Shown here: piece after piece, positions 17,210 through 26,236 of the stretch
Numbering within the stretch: position 1 is the first letter of the stretch
Layout of the letters: each line of letters starts with the position of its first letter
Origin: Luteibacter jiangsuensis
GTDB taxonomy: Bacteria > Pseudomonadota > Gammaproteobacteria > Xanthomonadales > Rhodanobacteraceae
DNA length: 64,000 bases
Direction of reading: 5' to 3'
Assembly (NCBI RefSeq): GCF_011742555.1
Contig: NZ_JAAQQR010000003.1
Span: 310,001 to 374,000, forward strand
Notes under the pieces: generated by a model
Database searches by the model: none
Told to the model about the DNA's origin: nothing
The model's input: only the letters and a program-made list of their open reading frames with translations
Position numbers and translations under genes: made by a program

Positions 17210-18460
17210 TCAGCGCCCCGCCTGCCCGTGCGGGGAAAGCTGCCGCCCGATGTAGACGGCGAGGCCGAGGGTCAGAAAGAAGTAAAGCGAATGGGGCATG
17301 GCCCGGTAGAAAACGTTGTCCGTGAGGGCGCAGAGTGCATACAGGCACGCGGTGCTGAGTCCCGCCGTGGCGGGCATGGCGATGGCGTTGTCCGGATGCA
17401 GCGCATACCGGCCGAAGAAGACAAGCGCGCTTCCGAACAGGAGAACGAGCAAGGCGAGGCCCGGAATGCCACCCGTCACCGCCCACTCGAGGTATTCGCT
17501 GTGCGGGTGGTCGTAACGCTCGACCGTCGCGTTCACCTTGCCTTCGGCAATGCGGGCCCGCGCGTAGTCGCCGAACTGATTGAGGCCGAGGCCGGCGAGG
17601 GGGTGATCCTCCACCGCCATGCGTGCCGTGCGCCACATTTCCAGTCGCTCGCGCACGGCGCCGGTCGCGTCCTGTTCGCTATAGGTGGACACCTCCTCGG
17701 ATACCGCGGCGAAACGCGAGAGCATCTCCCCGTGCAGGGTGGCTACGGCCGCCAACGCGGTGCCGACGCCCAGCGCGATGAAGAGAAGACCCTCGCGCCA
17801 GCGCCCGGTGCGTCGCGACTGGATCAGCACCACGGTGGCGAACGCGGGCAGGAAGGCGAGCATCGGTCCGCGGCTTTGCGTGAGGATGGCGCCGTAGAGG
17901 CCCAATGCCGCACAAAAGCCATGGAGGAGGCGTTCGCCGGCCCGCAGTTCCCTGCGCATCGCCTGTGCGACGGCAATCAGCGACAGCACGAGCATGAACA
18001 TGCCGAATTCGATGGCGCCCCAAAGGCCGTTGTTGATGCCGTAGACCCGGTCGATGCCTTCGATGTAGTGCTGTTCCAGACAGATGCACCCCAACACCGC
18101 GGCCGTCAGGCTGAAGCCGACCCGCAATACCGCGGTGCGTAGCGGTGAAGCGAAGTTCGCCGCTATGAGCAGGAAGGCCAGGATGTGCGAGGTGACGTCG
18201 AACTCCCGCATGTCCACATCGTGGCCGGCGACGTTCGCCAGCCAGAAAACGAACGCCAGCGTGGCGGGGCCGATCACCCAGACGGCACGGCGATAGGCGC
18301 GACGGGTTTCCGGGTCGCGCAGCAGGGCCCACGCGCCGGCCAGGAAGAGGATGGCCGCAGGAACCGATTTTGCCTTGAGCGGCAGGGCGAACGTCAGCGG
18401 CATGACGGCAATGAGCACCGAGACGATCCACATGCGCCATGGATTGGAATTTTCGAACAC
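17210..18460 (-). CDS. O-antigen ligase / Wzy-type polymerase family membrane protein
   Basis: 416 residues from a GTG at 18460 with AAGG eight bases upstream. The frame is open 41 codons further, but that part is Arg/Pro-rich and unlike the family. Around ten hydrophobic helices are visible, with a large periplasmic loop ending in ERYDHPHSEYLEWAVTGGIPG, the conserved His-containing Wzy_C/WaaL motif. It most probably joins an undecaprenyl-linked glycan to lipid A-core in the periplasm. The polymerase alternative cannot be excluded because WaaL and Wzy share this fold. It heads the reverse-strand LPS unit and diverges from another GT4 gene. Confidence 0.82.
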   Translation of the reverse strand: MFENSNPWRMWIVSVLIAVMPLTFALPLKAKSVPAAILFLAGAWALLRDPETRRAYRRAVWVIGPATLAFVFWLANVAGHDVDMREFDVTSHILAFLLIAANFASPLRTAVLRVGFSLTAAVLGCICLEQHYIEGIDRVYGINNGLWGAIEFGMFMLVLSLIAVAQAMRRELRAGERLLHGFCAALGLYGAILTQSRGPMLAFLPAFATVVLIQSRRTGRWREGLLFIALGVGTALAAVATLHGEMLSRFAAVSEEVSTYSEQDATGAVRERLEMWRTARMAVEDHPLAGLGLNQFGDYARARIAEGKVNATVERYDHPHSEYLEWAVTGGIPGLALLVLLFGSALVFFGRYALHPDNAIAMPATAGLSTACLYALCALTDNVFYRAMPHSLYFFLTLGLAVYIGRQLSPHGQAGR

Positions 18461-18633
18461 TCGGCACCTTGCTGGGATCGGGACGGCACGGCGGCCACGC
18501 CTCACGGCGACCCCGGCCGCCGGAGTGGCGCGAGGGCATGGTACTTTAACTGATGGCCGATGCCGCTCGGCGCCCGCTGGCACAGCGGCCGGAATTCAGC
18601 TTTCCTTATGGCCACCCGGAACCCTGGCGCCCG

Positions 18634-19770
18634 ATGAAGCTCCTCTTCACGAATTTCCACGACGGCGACGGCGGCGGTCACACCACTTACATCCTCGGGC
18701 TTGCGCGCGGACTCGCCGCGCACCACAGCGTGCATGTCGCGGCGCCGCCCGGCAGTCGGCTGAATCGCGAGGCGCGAGGGATCGCAGGCGTTCAGGTGCT
18801 GGACCAGCCTTTCCCGAACGGTCTGGGGCGCCTGCCGGCGCGACGTCGGGCCAGGCAGCAACTCGCTGCCTGTCTGCGTCGCGAGCGTTTCGACGTCGTG
18901 CACGTGAACGGGTCGGCCGACCATCGGCTCACCATGTCGGCCTTGCGCGGCATCCGGCCGCGTCCGGCCATCGTGCTCACCAAGCACAACTCCAAACCGA
19001 TGACCGGCATCGGCCACGCCTGGCGCGCGCGCTTCGGCACCGACCAGGTCATCGCGGTGTGCGATTTCGTGCGTCGCCAGGTGCAGGCGTCGGCGTATGC
19101 GCGTTGCCGCATCGCCACGGTCTTCAATGGCGTGGACATCCAGCGCTTCTCTCCGTCGCTCCCCGACCCGGCACAACGAGCGAGCTGGCTCGAACCTGCC
19201 GAATCCGCTGAGCCTCTTCTTATCGGCAGCAACGCCGGCACGGCGCGTTACAAGGGCTGGATGGATCTGGTGGAGGCGTTGGCCTTGCTGTCGCCCGAGC
19301 GGCGATCGCGCTTGCGCGTGGTGCTTGCCGGTGCCTTGCCCAACGCGGACGACGTTGCGCGCATCGACGCGCTGGGTGTCGCCGCGCAGGTTCATTTCAC
19401 CGGGCGGCTGGACGACGTGCGTCCCATGGTGGCCGCACTGGACGCCGGCTTCGTGCTGTCGTGGGACGTGGAAACCATTTCCTTCGCATGCCGCGAAATG
19501 ATGGCGATGGGAAAGCCGGTGCTGGTCAGCGACTATGCGGGGTTGCCGGAAAACATCCACGCGGGCGAGGACGGATGGATCGTGCCGGCACGAAATCGCG
19601 AGGCGATCGCCACGGCGCTGTCACGAATGCTCGACGATCGCGAAACCCTTCCGGCGATGGGGCGAGCCGCCCGGGCGCACGCGGAGGCCGAATTCGGCAT
19701 GGATCGCTTCGTGAGCGCGACCGAGGCCGTTTACGCAGCGCTCGTACGCGACCTTTCCAGCAAGGCGTAG
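18634..19770 (+). CDS. Glycosyltransferase family 4
   Basis: 378 residues from the ATG at 18634, chosen because MKLLFTNFHDGDGGGHTTYI is a typical GT4 N-terminus. An in-frame ATG at 18553 would add 27 Pro/Arg-rich residues. The donor-binding half has DAGFVLSWDVETISFACREMMAMGKPV, with the EX7E pattern around ETISFACRE. It should be a retaining glycosyltransferase of cell-surface polysaccharide, transcribed divergently from the ligase-GT4-GT39 unit. The last 40 bases overlap the convergent rsmB gene. The sugar is unknown. Confidence 0.83.
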   Translation: MKLLFTNFHDGDGGGHTTYILGLARGLAAHHSVHVAAPPGSRLNREARGIAGVQVLDQPFPNGLGRLPARRRARQQLAACLRRERFDVVHVNGSADHRLTMSALRGIRPRPAIVLTKHNSKPMTGIGHAWRARFGTDQVIAVCDFVRRQVQASAYARCRIATVFNGVDIQRFSPSLPDPAQRASWLEPAESAEPLLIGSNAGTARYKGWMDLVEALALLSPERRSRLRVVLAGALPNADDVARIDALGVAAQVHFTGRLDDVRPMVAALDAGFVLSWDVETISFACREMMAMGKPVLVSDYAGLPENIHAGEDGWIVPARNREAIATALSRMLDDRETLPAMGRAARAHAEAEFGMDRFVSATEAVYAALVRDLSSKA

Positions 19771-21050
19771 TACATGCCGTCGAGGTCGCCGTCGCCGGGC
19801 AGTACCTGCCAGCCGACCTTGGCCGGCCGGCCCACAGGCAGCGTGAAGGGGATGGGCGAGGCGTCGGGGGTGCCGGCGAGGAAGGCATTCACCACGCCCT
19901 CGTTCTCCCGTCGCAGCAGCGAACACGTGACATAGAGCAGCCGGCCACCCGGTGCCAGCGTTTTCCAGCAGGCCGCAAGGATGCGCTCCTGCTGCGCCAC
20001 CAGTGCATCGATATCGGCGGCACGACGGTGCAGGCGTACGTCGGGACGCCGGCGGATCACGCCCGTGGCCGAGCAGGGCGCGTCGATCATCACGCGATCG
20101 AAAGGCCGGCCGTCCCACCACGCGGAAGGATCAGCCGCATCGCCGACGACCACCTCCGCGTTCAGCCCCAGGCGTTCCAGATTCTGGCGGATACGCGGCG
20201 CGCGTTTCGCCTCGAACTCCACGGCCAGGAGATTGACGTTCGCCCGCTCCAGCGCGTGGCAGGCCTTGCCGCCCGGGGCGGCGCAGGCATCGAGCACGCG
20301 CTGACCATCGGCGAGGTCGAGAAGGTCGGCGGGAACCTGCGCGGCGCCGTCCTGCACGGCGAATAGACCTTCCGCGAATCCCGGCAGGCGCGTGACGTCG
20401 GTGCTGTGCGGCAGGACCAGGCCGTCCGCCAGCCAGGGATGCAGCGTGACGTCCTGCCCCGCATCGCGCAGCCGTTCCGCCAGCGTGTCGCGCGTCGTCC
20501 GCCGCCGGTTCGCGCGCAGCATCAGCGGCGGCTCGGTGTTGGCGGCTGCCAGCACGTCGTCCACTTGGTCGGGCCAGTCGCGCGCGATGGCATCGGCAAG
20601 CCAGGACGGATGGGCATGGCGTGTGGCGGGCGTGGCATCGAGCGTGGCCGACAAGGCCTCGCGCTCGCGCTGCCAGCGGCGCAGCACGGCGTTCACCAGC
20701 CCCGCGAGGCGAGGGCGGCGGAGTTCGCGAGCCGCTTCGACCGTGGCGGCCACGGCGGCATAGCCCGGCAATTCGAGTATGTCGAGCTGCACCAGTCCGC
20801 TCACCAGAAGCGCGTGGATTGCCGGTTCGCTGCGTCGGATCGGCTTGTCGAGCAGCAGGTCGAGCGCCGCGTCGAAACGCGGCCACCAGCGCGCGCCGTC
20901 GTTCAGCAAGGCGGTGAGCAGCGCGCGGTCGCGCGGGTCGGGCAAGCGCGGCAAGGCGCGGTCGGCCACGTCGCGCAACGAGTGGCCGGACAAGGCGATG
21001 TCGGCGAGGGCCTCGGCCGCCAGAGCGCGCACGGAGGGGGCGCGACTCAC
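19731..21050 (-). CDS. rsmB: 16S rRNA m5C967 methyltransferase
   Basis: 439 residues from the GTG at 21050, which overlaps the fmt stop as GTGA. The N-terminal NusB-like RNA-binding domain covers about 1-140. The C-terminal RsmB/NOP catalytic domain has [15 protein letters not shown] (SAM motif I), [17 protein letters not shown] (motif IV, catalytic PC) and [11 protein letters not shown] (motif VI, TCS). It methylates C967 of 16S rRNA in the small subunit. The fmt-rsmB coupling is a common bacterial arrangement, and the overlap supports the GTG start. Confidence 0.95.
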   Translation of the reverse strand: MSRAPSVRALAAEALADIALSGHSLRDVADRALPRLPDPRDRALLTALLNDGARWWPRFDAALDLLLDKPIRRSEPAIHALLVSGLVQLDILELPGYAAVAATVEAARELRRPRLAGLVNAVLRRWQREREALSATLDATPATRHAHPSWLADAIARDWPDQVDDVLAAANTEPPLMLRANRRRTTRDTLAERLRDAGQDVTLHPWLADGLVLPHSTDVTRLPGFAEGLFAVQDGAAQVPADLLDLADGQRVLDACAAPGGKACHALERANVNLLAVEFEAKRAPRIRQNLERLGLNAEVVVGDAADPSAWWDGRPFDRVMIDAPCSATGVIRRRPDVRLHRRAADIDALVAQQERILAACWKTLAPGGRLLYVTCSLLRRENEGVVNAFLAGTPDASPIPFTLPVGRPAKVGWQVLPGDGDLDGMYYALLERSRTSAA

Positions 21051-21991
21051 GGCGCTGCCTGCTTCAGCTCCGGTCGAGCGTTGAGGTAGTCCGCGGCGCC
21101 GATCCGGCGGCCGCCGGCCCGCTGCACGGCGAGAAGGCGCAGCGCGCCGTCGCCACACGCCACGTCGATGCCGTCACGGGTAGCCGCAAGGACCTGCCCG
21201 GGTTCGGCGCCGGACACGCCTGGCACCGCACGCGCGGACCAGATGCGCAGGCGTTCGCCGGCGATATCGGCTTCCGCCACGGGCCAGGGGTCGAAAGCGC
21301 GAACCTTGCGTTCGAGGTCGATGGCCGGTTGCGCGAAGTCGAGACGTGCTTCGGCCTTGTCCAGCTTGTGCGCGTAGGCGACGCCCTCCTCCGCCTGGGC
21401 GCGCGGCGCGAGGGTTTCGCCCGCCATGACGCGGCGCAGTCCTTCGGCGAGTGCATCGGCACCGAGCGCAGCAAGGCGGTCGTGCAGGCTGCCGCCGGTT
21501 TCGTCCGCCGCGATGGGCGTGCGCCGTTCGATCAGCACGGGGCCCGTGTCGAGGCCGGCTTCCATCTGCATGAGATCGACGCCGCTTTCCGCGTCGCCCG
21601 CGAGGATGGCCCGCTGGATGGGCGCGGCGCCGCGCCAGCGCGGCAGCAGCGAGGCATGCACGTTCCAGCAGCCGAGGCGCGGGATCGCCAGCACCTTGCG
21701 CGGCAGGATGAGACCGTAAGCCACGACCACCATGAGGTCCGGCGCATGGGCGGCCAGCCGTGCGCGGTCTTCCTCGGCCTTGAACGATTCCGGCTGCTCG
21801 ACGGGGATACCGGCGGCCAGCGCGGCTTCCTTCACCGGGCTGGCGGCAAGCTTGCGCCCGCGGCCCGCCGGGCGGTCAGGCTGGGTGTAGACGGCCACGA
21901 CCTCCGCGCCGGAGGCGCGGCAGGCTTCGAGACAGGGAACGGCGAAATCCGGCGTTCCGGCGAACACCACGCGCAGGGAACGGCTCGCCAT
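21047..21991 (-). CDS. fmt: Methionyl-tRNA formyltransferase
   Basis: 314 residues, normal length. The N-terminal formyltransferase domain has [30 protein letters not shown] and [20 protein letters not shown] (Asn-His-Asp type active site; [13 protein letters not shown] binds formyl-THF). The C-terminal OB-like domain starts near 205. It formylates initiator Met-tRNA. It lies three bases after the def stop and overlaps rsmB, forming a def-fmt-rsmB unit in which the formyl group's addition and removal are co-expressed. Confidence 0.97.
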   Translation of the reverse strand: MASRSLRVVFAGTPDFAVPCLEACRASGAEVVAVYTQPDRPAGRGRKLAASPVKEAALAAGIPVEQPESFKAEEDRARLAAHAPDLMVVVAYGLILPRKVLAIPRLGCWNVHASLLPRWRGAAPIQRAILAGDAESGVDLMQMEAGLDTGPVLIERRTPIAADETGGSLHDRLAALGADALAEGLRRVMAGETLAPRAQAEEGVAYAHKLDKAEARLDFAQPAIDLERKVRAFDPWPVAEADIAGERLRIWSARAVPGVSGAEPGQVLAATRDGIDVACGDGALRLLAVQRAGGRRIGAADYLNARPELKQAAP

Positions 21992-21994
21992 CGG

Positions 21995-22498
21995 TCAGGC
22001 GCTGGCCTTGCGCTGCTTTTCCATCCGCTTGAGCAGCATGCCGCGCTTCAACGGCGAGAGGTAATCCACGAAGACCTTGCCGGCAAGGTGGTCCATCTCG
22101 TGCTGGATGCAGACGGCGAGCGGGCCTTCGGCCTCCACGACGATCTCGTTGCCGTCGACGTCCTGCGCGCGAACCTTCACGTGCAGCGCGCGGGTCACGT
22201 CCGCGTAGATGCCGGGGAACGACAGGCAGCCTTCCTGGTAGACCTGCTGGCCGTCCTTCTCGAGGATTTCCGGGTTGATCAGCACCATCGGCTGGTTGCG
22301 CTCGTCGCTCATGTCGGCGACCAGCACGCGCTTGTGCACGTTCACCTGGGTGGCGGCCAGCCCGACGCCGTTGGCGGCATACATGGTTTCGTACATGTCG
22401 GCCACGAACTGCTTGAGTTCGGCGTCGAAGACGGTGACTGGCGCGGCGACGGTGCGCAGGCGCGGATCGGGGAATTCGAGGATGGCGAGGGTGGACAC
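21995..22498 (-). CDS. def: Peptide deformylase
   Basis: 167 residues from a GTG at 22498, with AAGGTG upstream. This start gives [15 protein letters not shown], matching the normal Def N-terminus; an ATG seven codons upstream is less likely. The three Def motifs are present: [16 protein letters not shown] and QHEMDHLAG. The Cys and two His bind Fe2+, and Glu is catalytic. It removes the formyl group from nascent proteins. First gene of def-fmt-rsmB, divergent from a LysM gene across 182 bp. Confidence 0.97.
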   Translation of the reverse strand: MSTLAILEFPDPRLRTVAAPVTVFDAELKQFVADMYETMYAANGVGLAATQVNVHKRVLVADMSDERNQPMVLINPEILEKDGQQVYQEGCLSFPGIYADVTRALHVKVRAQDVDGNEIVVEAEGPLAVCIQHEMDHLAGKVFVDYLSPLKRGMLLKRMEKQRKASA

Positions 22499-22680
22499 GG
22501 TGTCACCTTGAACGTTCACGGGCCGGTGCGGCGCCTCGTCCGCGGATTTGCGGGCAAATCGGCGAAATCCAAGCAGCGGCGAAGGTAGGATGCCCGCGTA
22601 TTCTAGCGCGGGGCACGTATTGTGCCCATTAACGATTCGGTTACACTCGCGACAGCACCGGGGAAGGGGGAAAACCCGCC

Positions 22681-23835
22681 ATGATCAAGAAGTTCGCCAT
22701 GCTGCTTGGCGGCATGCTGTTCACCGTGGCCGCTTATGCGGCAGTGTCCGAGCTCCGTCCCGACCATCCGGACACCTACACGGTGCGCAAGGGCGACACC
22801 TTGTGGGATATCTCGGCGCGATTCCTCCGCAAGCCCTGGCTCTGGCCGGAGATCTGGCAGGCCAACCCGCAGGTGCGCAACCCTCACCTGATCTACCCGG
22901 GCGACGTCCTCAACCTGTCCATGTTCGGCGGCGGCCCGCGCATCGGCCTGCAGCCGCGCGTGCGCAGCGAAGGCGAGCCGATCACGGCCATTCCGCTCAG
23001 CGAACTGCGCATGTTCCTGAAGGAACTGCGCGTGATGAATGCGGATGAGGTGGAGCAGGCGCCGTACCTGGTGGGCTTCGAGGAGGCGCACCTGCGCGCC
23101 ACGCCGGGCAACAAGATCTACGCCCGCGACCTCGACGCCGCGCAGCCGGGCCAGCGCTGGGCCATCGTGCGCCCCACCAACCGCTTCCGTGACCACGGCG
23201 GCGACGAGGGCGGCTTCGACATGCTGAACAATCCGTCGCACGGCTCCTTCGTGGCCGACGAACTGGACAGCGATGTGTCGATGGCGCCCAGCCCCTGGCG
23301 CGAGGATTCCCGCCACGACACCCACACGGGCAAGGGGCAGGACCGCGGCGTGGAAGTGTCCGTGATCGGCACGGCCGAGGTCATCGCCACCAACGGGGAC
23401 GTCGCCAGCCTGGTGCTGGTCGATTCGACCCTCGAGGTGCGCAAGGGCGACCGCCTGATGCAGATCGACGACAAGCCCTACGACCCCTATTTCTACCCGC
23501 ACGCACCGAAGTCGGTGCCGGCCGACGCACGCGTCATCGGCTTCACGGATGCGATGAACGGCGTGGGCAGCCGCCAGGTGGTGTCCATTTCGGCCGGCTC
23601 GGCCGACGGCGTGGACAACGGCACCACTTTCACCGTGATGAGCCAGGGCGAAACCATCGCCGACGAAGTCAGCGGCAACTACAACCGCCGCGACACCTCG
23701 CGGAAGGTGAAGCTGCCGGACGAATACGGCGGCCACCTCATGGTCTTCCGCACCTTCGACCACGTGAGCTACGCCCTGGTGATGGACGCGCTGCGCCCGC
23801 TGAAGAAGGGCGACAAGCTGGTGATGCCGGAATAA
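22681..23835 (+). CDS. LysM-domain exported protein
   Basis: 384 residues with an N-terminal signal ([18 protein letters not shown]). A LysM domain follows at about 33-80 ([20 protein letters not shown], then [21 protein letters not shown]). This binds peptidoglycan GlcNAc. The remaining about 300 residues are hydrophilic and carry an SH3-like stretch near 240-260. Homologues are commonly found divergent from def-fmt in Xanthomonadales and Pseudomonas, as here. It is probably a periplasmic wall-bound protein, and its exact role is not established. A perfect hairpin follows the stop. Confidence 0.85.
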   Translation: MIKKFAMLLGGMLFTVAAYAAVSELRPDHPDTYTVRKGDTLWDISARFLRKPWLWPEIWQANPQVRNPHLIYPGDVLNLSMFGGGPRIGLQPRVRSEGEPITAIPLSELRMFLKELRVMNADEVEQAPYLVGFEEAHLRATPGNKIYARDLDAAQPGQRWAIVRPTNRFRDHGGDEGGFDMLNNPSHGSFVADELDSDVSMAPSPWREDSRHDTHTGKGQDRGVEVSVIGTAEVIATNGDVASLVLVDSTLEVRKGDRLMQIDDKPYDPYFYPHAPKSVPADARVIGFTDAMNGVGSRQVVSISAGSADGVDNGTTFTVMSQGETIADEVSGNYNRRDTSRKVKLPDEYGGHLMVFRTFDHVSYALVMDALRPLKKGDKLVMPE

Positions 23836-23858
23836 GCAATCCACCCGCGATTCAATGG

Positions 23859-23887
23859 TTCCGGAAGCGGGGATGACGCTTCCGGAA
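23859..23887. repeat. Perfect 10-bp inverted repeat after the LysM gene
   Basis: TTCCGGAAGC (23859-23868) and GCTTCCGGAA (23878-23887) with a 9-base loop, located 24 bases past the LysM stop. It is followed by AAAACC rather than a T-run on the forward strand. It may be a weak or Rho-assisted terminator, or a protein-binding palindrome. Confidence 0.5.
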
Positions 23888-23946
23888 AAACCTTGCGATC
23901 GCATGCAGCGGCGTACGCCGCCCCCATGAACTCTTTCGAGGCATTC

Positions 23947-24912
23947 ATGACCGGATCACCGACGTTCAGGCTCTTTCGCCATGCCCTGCCGTTACTGCTC
24001 GCCTTGGGGGCCCTGCCCGCGGCGGCCCACAACAACAATGCGTATGTTGGCAATCAGTTTGGCAATTCCGTATCCGTAATCGACATGGCGTCGAACACGG
24101 TGATGGCCACCATTCCGGTTGGCAAGAGCCCTGCCGGGGTCGCTGTAAGCCCGGATGGAGCGGAGGTCTACGTGGCCAATGCCAATGATGACACCGTTTC
24201 CGTTATCGACACGGCCTCCAACGCCGTTGCAGCAACGGTGACGGTGGAAAGCACGCCCGCGTCCGTCACCGTCAGCCCGAACGGCGCCGAGATCTATGTG
24301 GCGAATGCCAACGCCGGCACGGTCTCCGTGATCGATCGTCTGAGCCGTGTTGTGGTCGGCACCGTCAGCGTCGGCAGCGTACCCATCGCCATCGCCGTGA
24401 GCCCCAATGGTCGCCGTGTATACACGGCCAACGCCGGCGACGGCACCGTGTCCGTAATCGACACGACCACACGCGCGGTTACCGCCACCATCCCCGCAGG
24501 CGACACGCCCTACGGCATCGCCGTCGGCCCCGTGGGCGCCCGCGTCTATGTCGCCAACGCCGGCTCCAACGACGTGTCGGTCATCGATGCGACGACTGAC
24601 ACCGTGAAAGCCACCATCGGGGCCGGCGAGGGTGTCGCCGCGGTGGCGGTGAGTCCGATCGGCATTCCCGTGTACGTCGCGAACTTTGTCGACAACACCG
24701 TTTCCGTGGTCAACCCATTCAACCGTACCGTCATGGGGTCCATACCGGTGGGGAATTCACCGGCCGCCCTGGCCGTCAACCGGAGGTCGGGCCGCATTTA
24801 TGTCGCCAACGGCGAGTCGGACACCGTCTCGGTGATCAACCCATTCACCAACAAGGTGATGGCGACGATACCCACCGGGCGCGTGCCCGGTGCGGTGGCG
24901 ATACAGCCCTGA
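23947..24912 (+). CDS. Secreted seven-blade YVTN beta-propeller protein
   Basis: 321 residues from the ATG at 23947 (GAGG six bases upstream); upstream in-frame ATGs lack a ribosome site. It has a signal peptide (ALPLLLALGALPAAA) and then seven tandem about 42-residue YVTN units. Each carries a VYVANA...TVSVID...V.ATI.VG..P.G.AVSP pattern, and together they give a complete seven-blade propeller with no other domain. Such proteins are periplasmic or extracellular scaffolds, and none of the known enzyme-associated motifs are present. The very regular repeats suggest recent internal duplication. Function unknown. Confidence 0.85.
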   Translation: MTGSPTFRLFRHALPLLLALGALPAAAHNNNAYVGNQFGNSVSVIDMASNTVMATIPVGKSPAGVAVSPDGAEVYVANANDDTVSVIDTASNAVAATVTVESTPASVTVSPNGAEIYVANANAGTVSVIDRLSRVVVGTVSVGSVPIAIAVSPNGRRVYTANAGDGTVSVIDTTTRAVTATIPAGDTPYGIAVGPVGARVYVANAGSNDVSVIDATTDTVKATIGAGEGVAAVAVSPIGIPVYVANFVDNTVSVVNPFNRTVMGSIPVGNSPAALAVNRRSGRIYVANGESDTVSVINPFTNKVMATIPTGRVPGAVAIQP

Positions 24913-24994
24913 CGGAGCCCGAAGCGGATATACGCCACTCGCGCAGGCGGCTTGCTCGGACAGGAACGAGCCGCACGCGCTCTAAACTGCGCGG

Positions 24995-26140
24995 ATGACC
25001 GAGCCCGACCACGACCTGCGCGACTGGCTGATCCTCCTCCGCATTCCCGACTTCAGTGCGCGGCGCCTGCGCGAGGGCCTTGTCGCCCGCGGCAGCGCGT
25101 CCGCCTTGCTGCACTGGCTGCAGCGCCACCCGGACGCCCTGGGCCCCGACGCCCAGGCCTGGATCGAGCGCCCCGATGAGGCCACGCTGGCCCATGACCT
25201 CGCGTGGCTCGCCGGGGACGACCAGCGCATGCTCCGTTGCACCGAGGAGGATTTCCCGCCCCAGTTGGAGGCCATCCCGGATCCGCCCGCCGCGCTCTTC
25301 GTGAAAGGCGACGCGTCGCTCCTCCTGCGGCCTCAGGTGGCCATCGTGGGTGCCCGCCGGGCCCAGGAGCCGGGCCTCGCCAACGCGCGGCGCTTTGCCG
25401 GCGAGCTGGCTACCGCCGGGCTCCTGGTTACCAGCGGGATGGCCGACGGCATCGACGGGGCGGCACATGCCGCGGCCCTGGACGCCGGCCAGCCGACCGT
25501 GGCCGTGATCGCCACGGGTCCGGACCGGGTCTACCCGCGCAAGCACCATGCCCTGGCCCGCCGCATCGCGGCGGAGGGCGCCATCGTCAGCGAGTATCCG
25601 CCGGGTGTTCCGGCCCTCGCGCACCAGTTTCCGCAGCGCAACCGGATCATTGCCGGCCTCAGCCTGGGCGTGATGGTGGTGGAGGCCGGCCTGCGCTCCG
25701 GCTCCCTTATCACCGCTCGCTACGCCGGGGAACAGGGGCGAGAGGTCTTCGCCCTGCCGGGATCGATCCACAACCCCCTGGCGGAGGGCTGCCACGCCCT
25801 CATCGGCGACGGGGCCCGTCTCGTCCAGCGCCCGGACGAGGTCCTGGCCGCCCTGGCCCCGGCCGCCATGGAGCTGGGGGCCGAACTGCGGGCCAGGCTG
25901 GAGCGCGGAGGCCCGGCCGCCGGGGCGAACAGACGCAAGACCGGCCCCTTCGACTGGCGGCAGGATGAGGAATATCGCCGCCTGCTCGACGTCATGGGGT
26001 ACGATCCCGCCTCCCTCGACGCCCTTGTGGGCACGACGGGCCTTTCCCCCGGGGCGCTGTCGTCGATGCTGCTGATACTGGAACTCGAAGGCGAGATCGC
26101 GACGCTGCCCGGCAACCGTTATCAGCGCGTGGTCCGGTAG
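24995..26140 (+). CDS. dprA: DNA-processing protein DprA/Smf
   Basis: 381 residues with the DprA core. VAIVGARRAQEPGLANARRFAGEL and TSGMADGIDGAAHAAAL form the extended Rossmann nucleotide-binding site. SEYPPG, QRNRIIAGLS and SGSLITARYAGEQGREVFALPG follow. A C-terminal winged-helix (DML1-like) domain covers about 310-381. DprA binds incoming single-stranded DNA and loads RecA during natural transformation. It is located just upstream of topA, a common order in this group. Competence itself cannot be inferred from this gene alone. Confidence 0.95.
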   Translation: MTEPDHDLRDWLILLRIPDFSARRLREGLVARGSASALLHWLQRHPDALGPDAQAWIERPDEATLAHDLAWLAGDDQRMLRCTEEDFPPQLEAIPDPPAALFVKGDASLLLRPQVAIVGARRAQEPGLANARRFAGELATAGLLVTSGMADGIDGAAHAAALDAGQPTVAVIATGPDRVYPRKHHALARRIAAEGAIVSEYPPGVPALAHQFPQRNRIIAGLSLGVMVVEAGLRSGSLITARYAGEQGREVFALPGSIHNPLAEGCHALIGDGARLVQRPDEVLAALAPAAMELGAELRARLERGGPAAGANRRKTGPFDWRQDEEYRRLLDVMGYDPASLDALVGTTGLSPGALSSMLLILELEGEIATLPGNRYQRVVR

Positions 26141-26236
26141 CCACGGCTTGACAGCCGTCACGGCGATATGTTTCCAACTAAATATATACATGCGCTGGGG
26201 TTCACTCGCCCCGCGCTCCTGGGAATCGGTTAACGC

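Noticed and set aside
26145-26200. TTGACA upstream of topA as its promoter
   Set aside because: The only TATA-like stretch (AAATATATACA) is 26 or more bases away and no -10 box lies at 16-18 bases, so a promoter could not be assigned.
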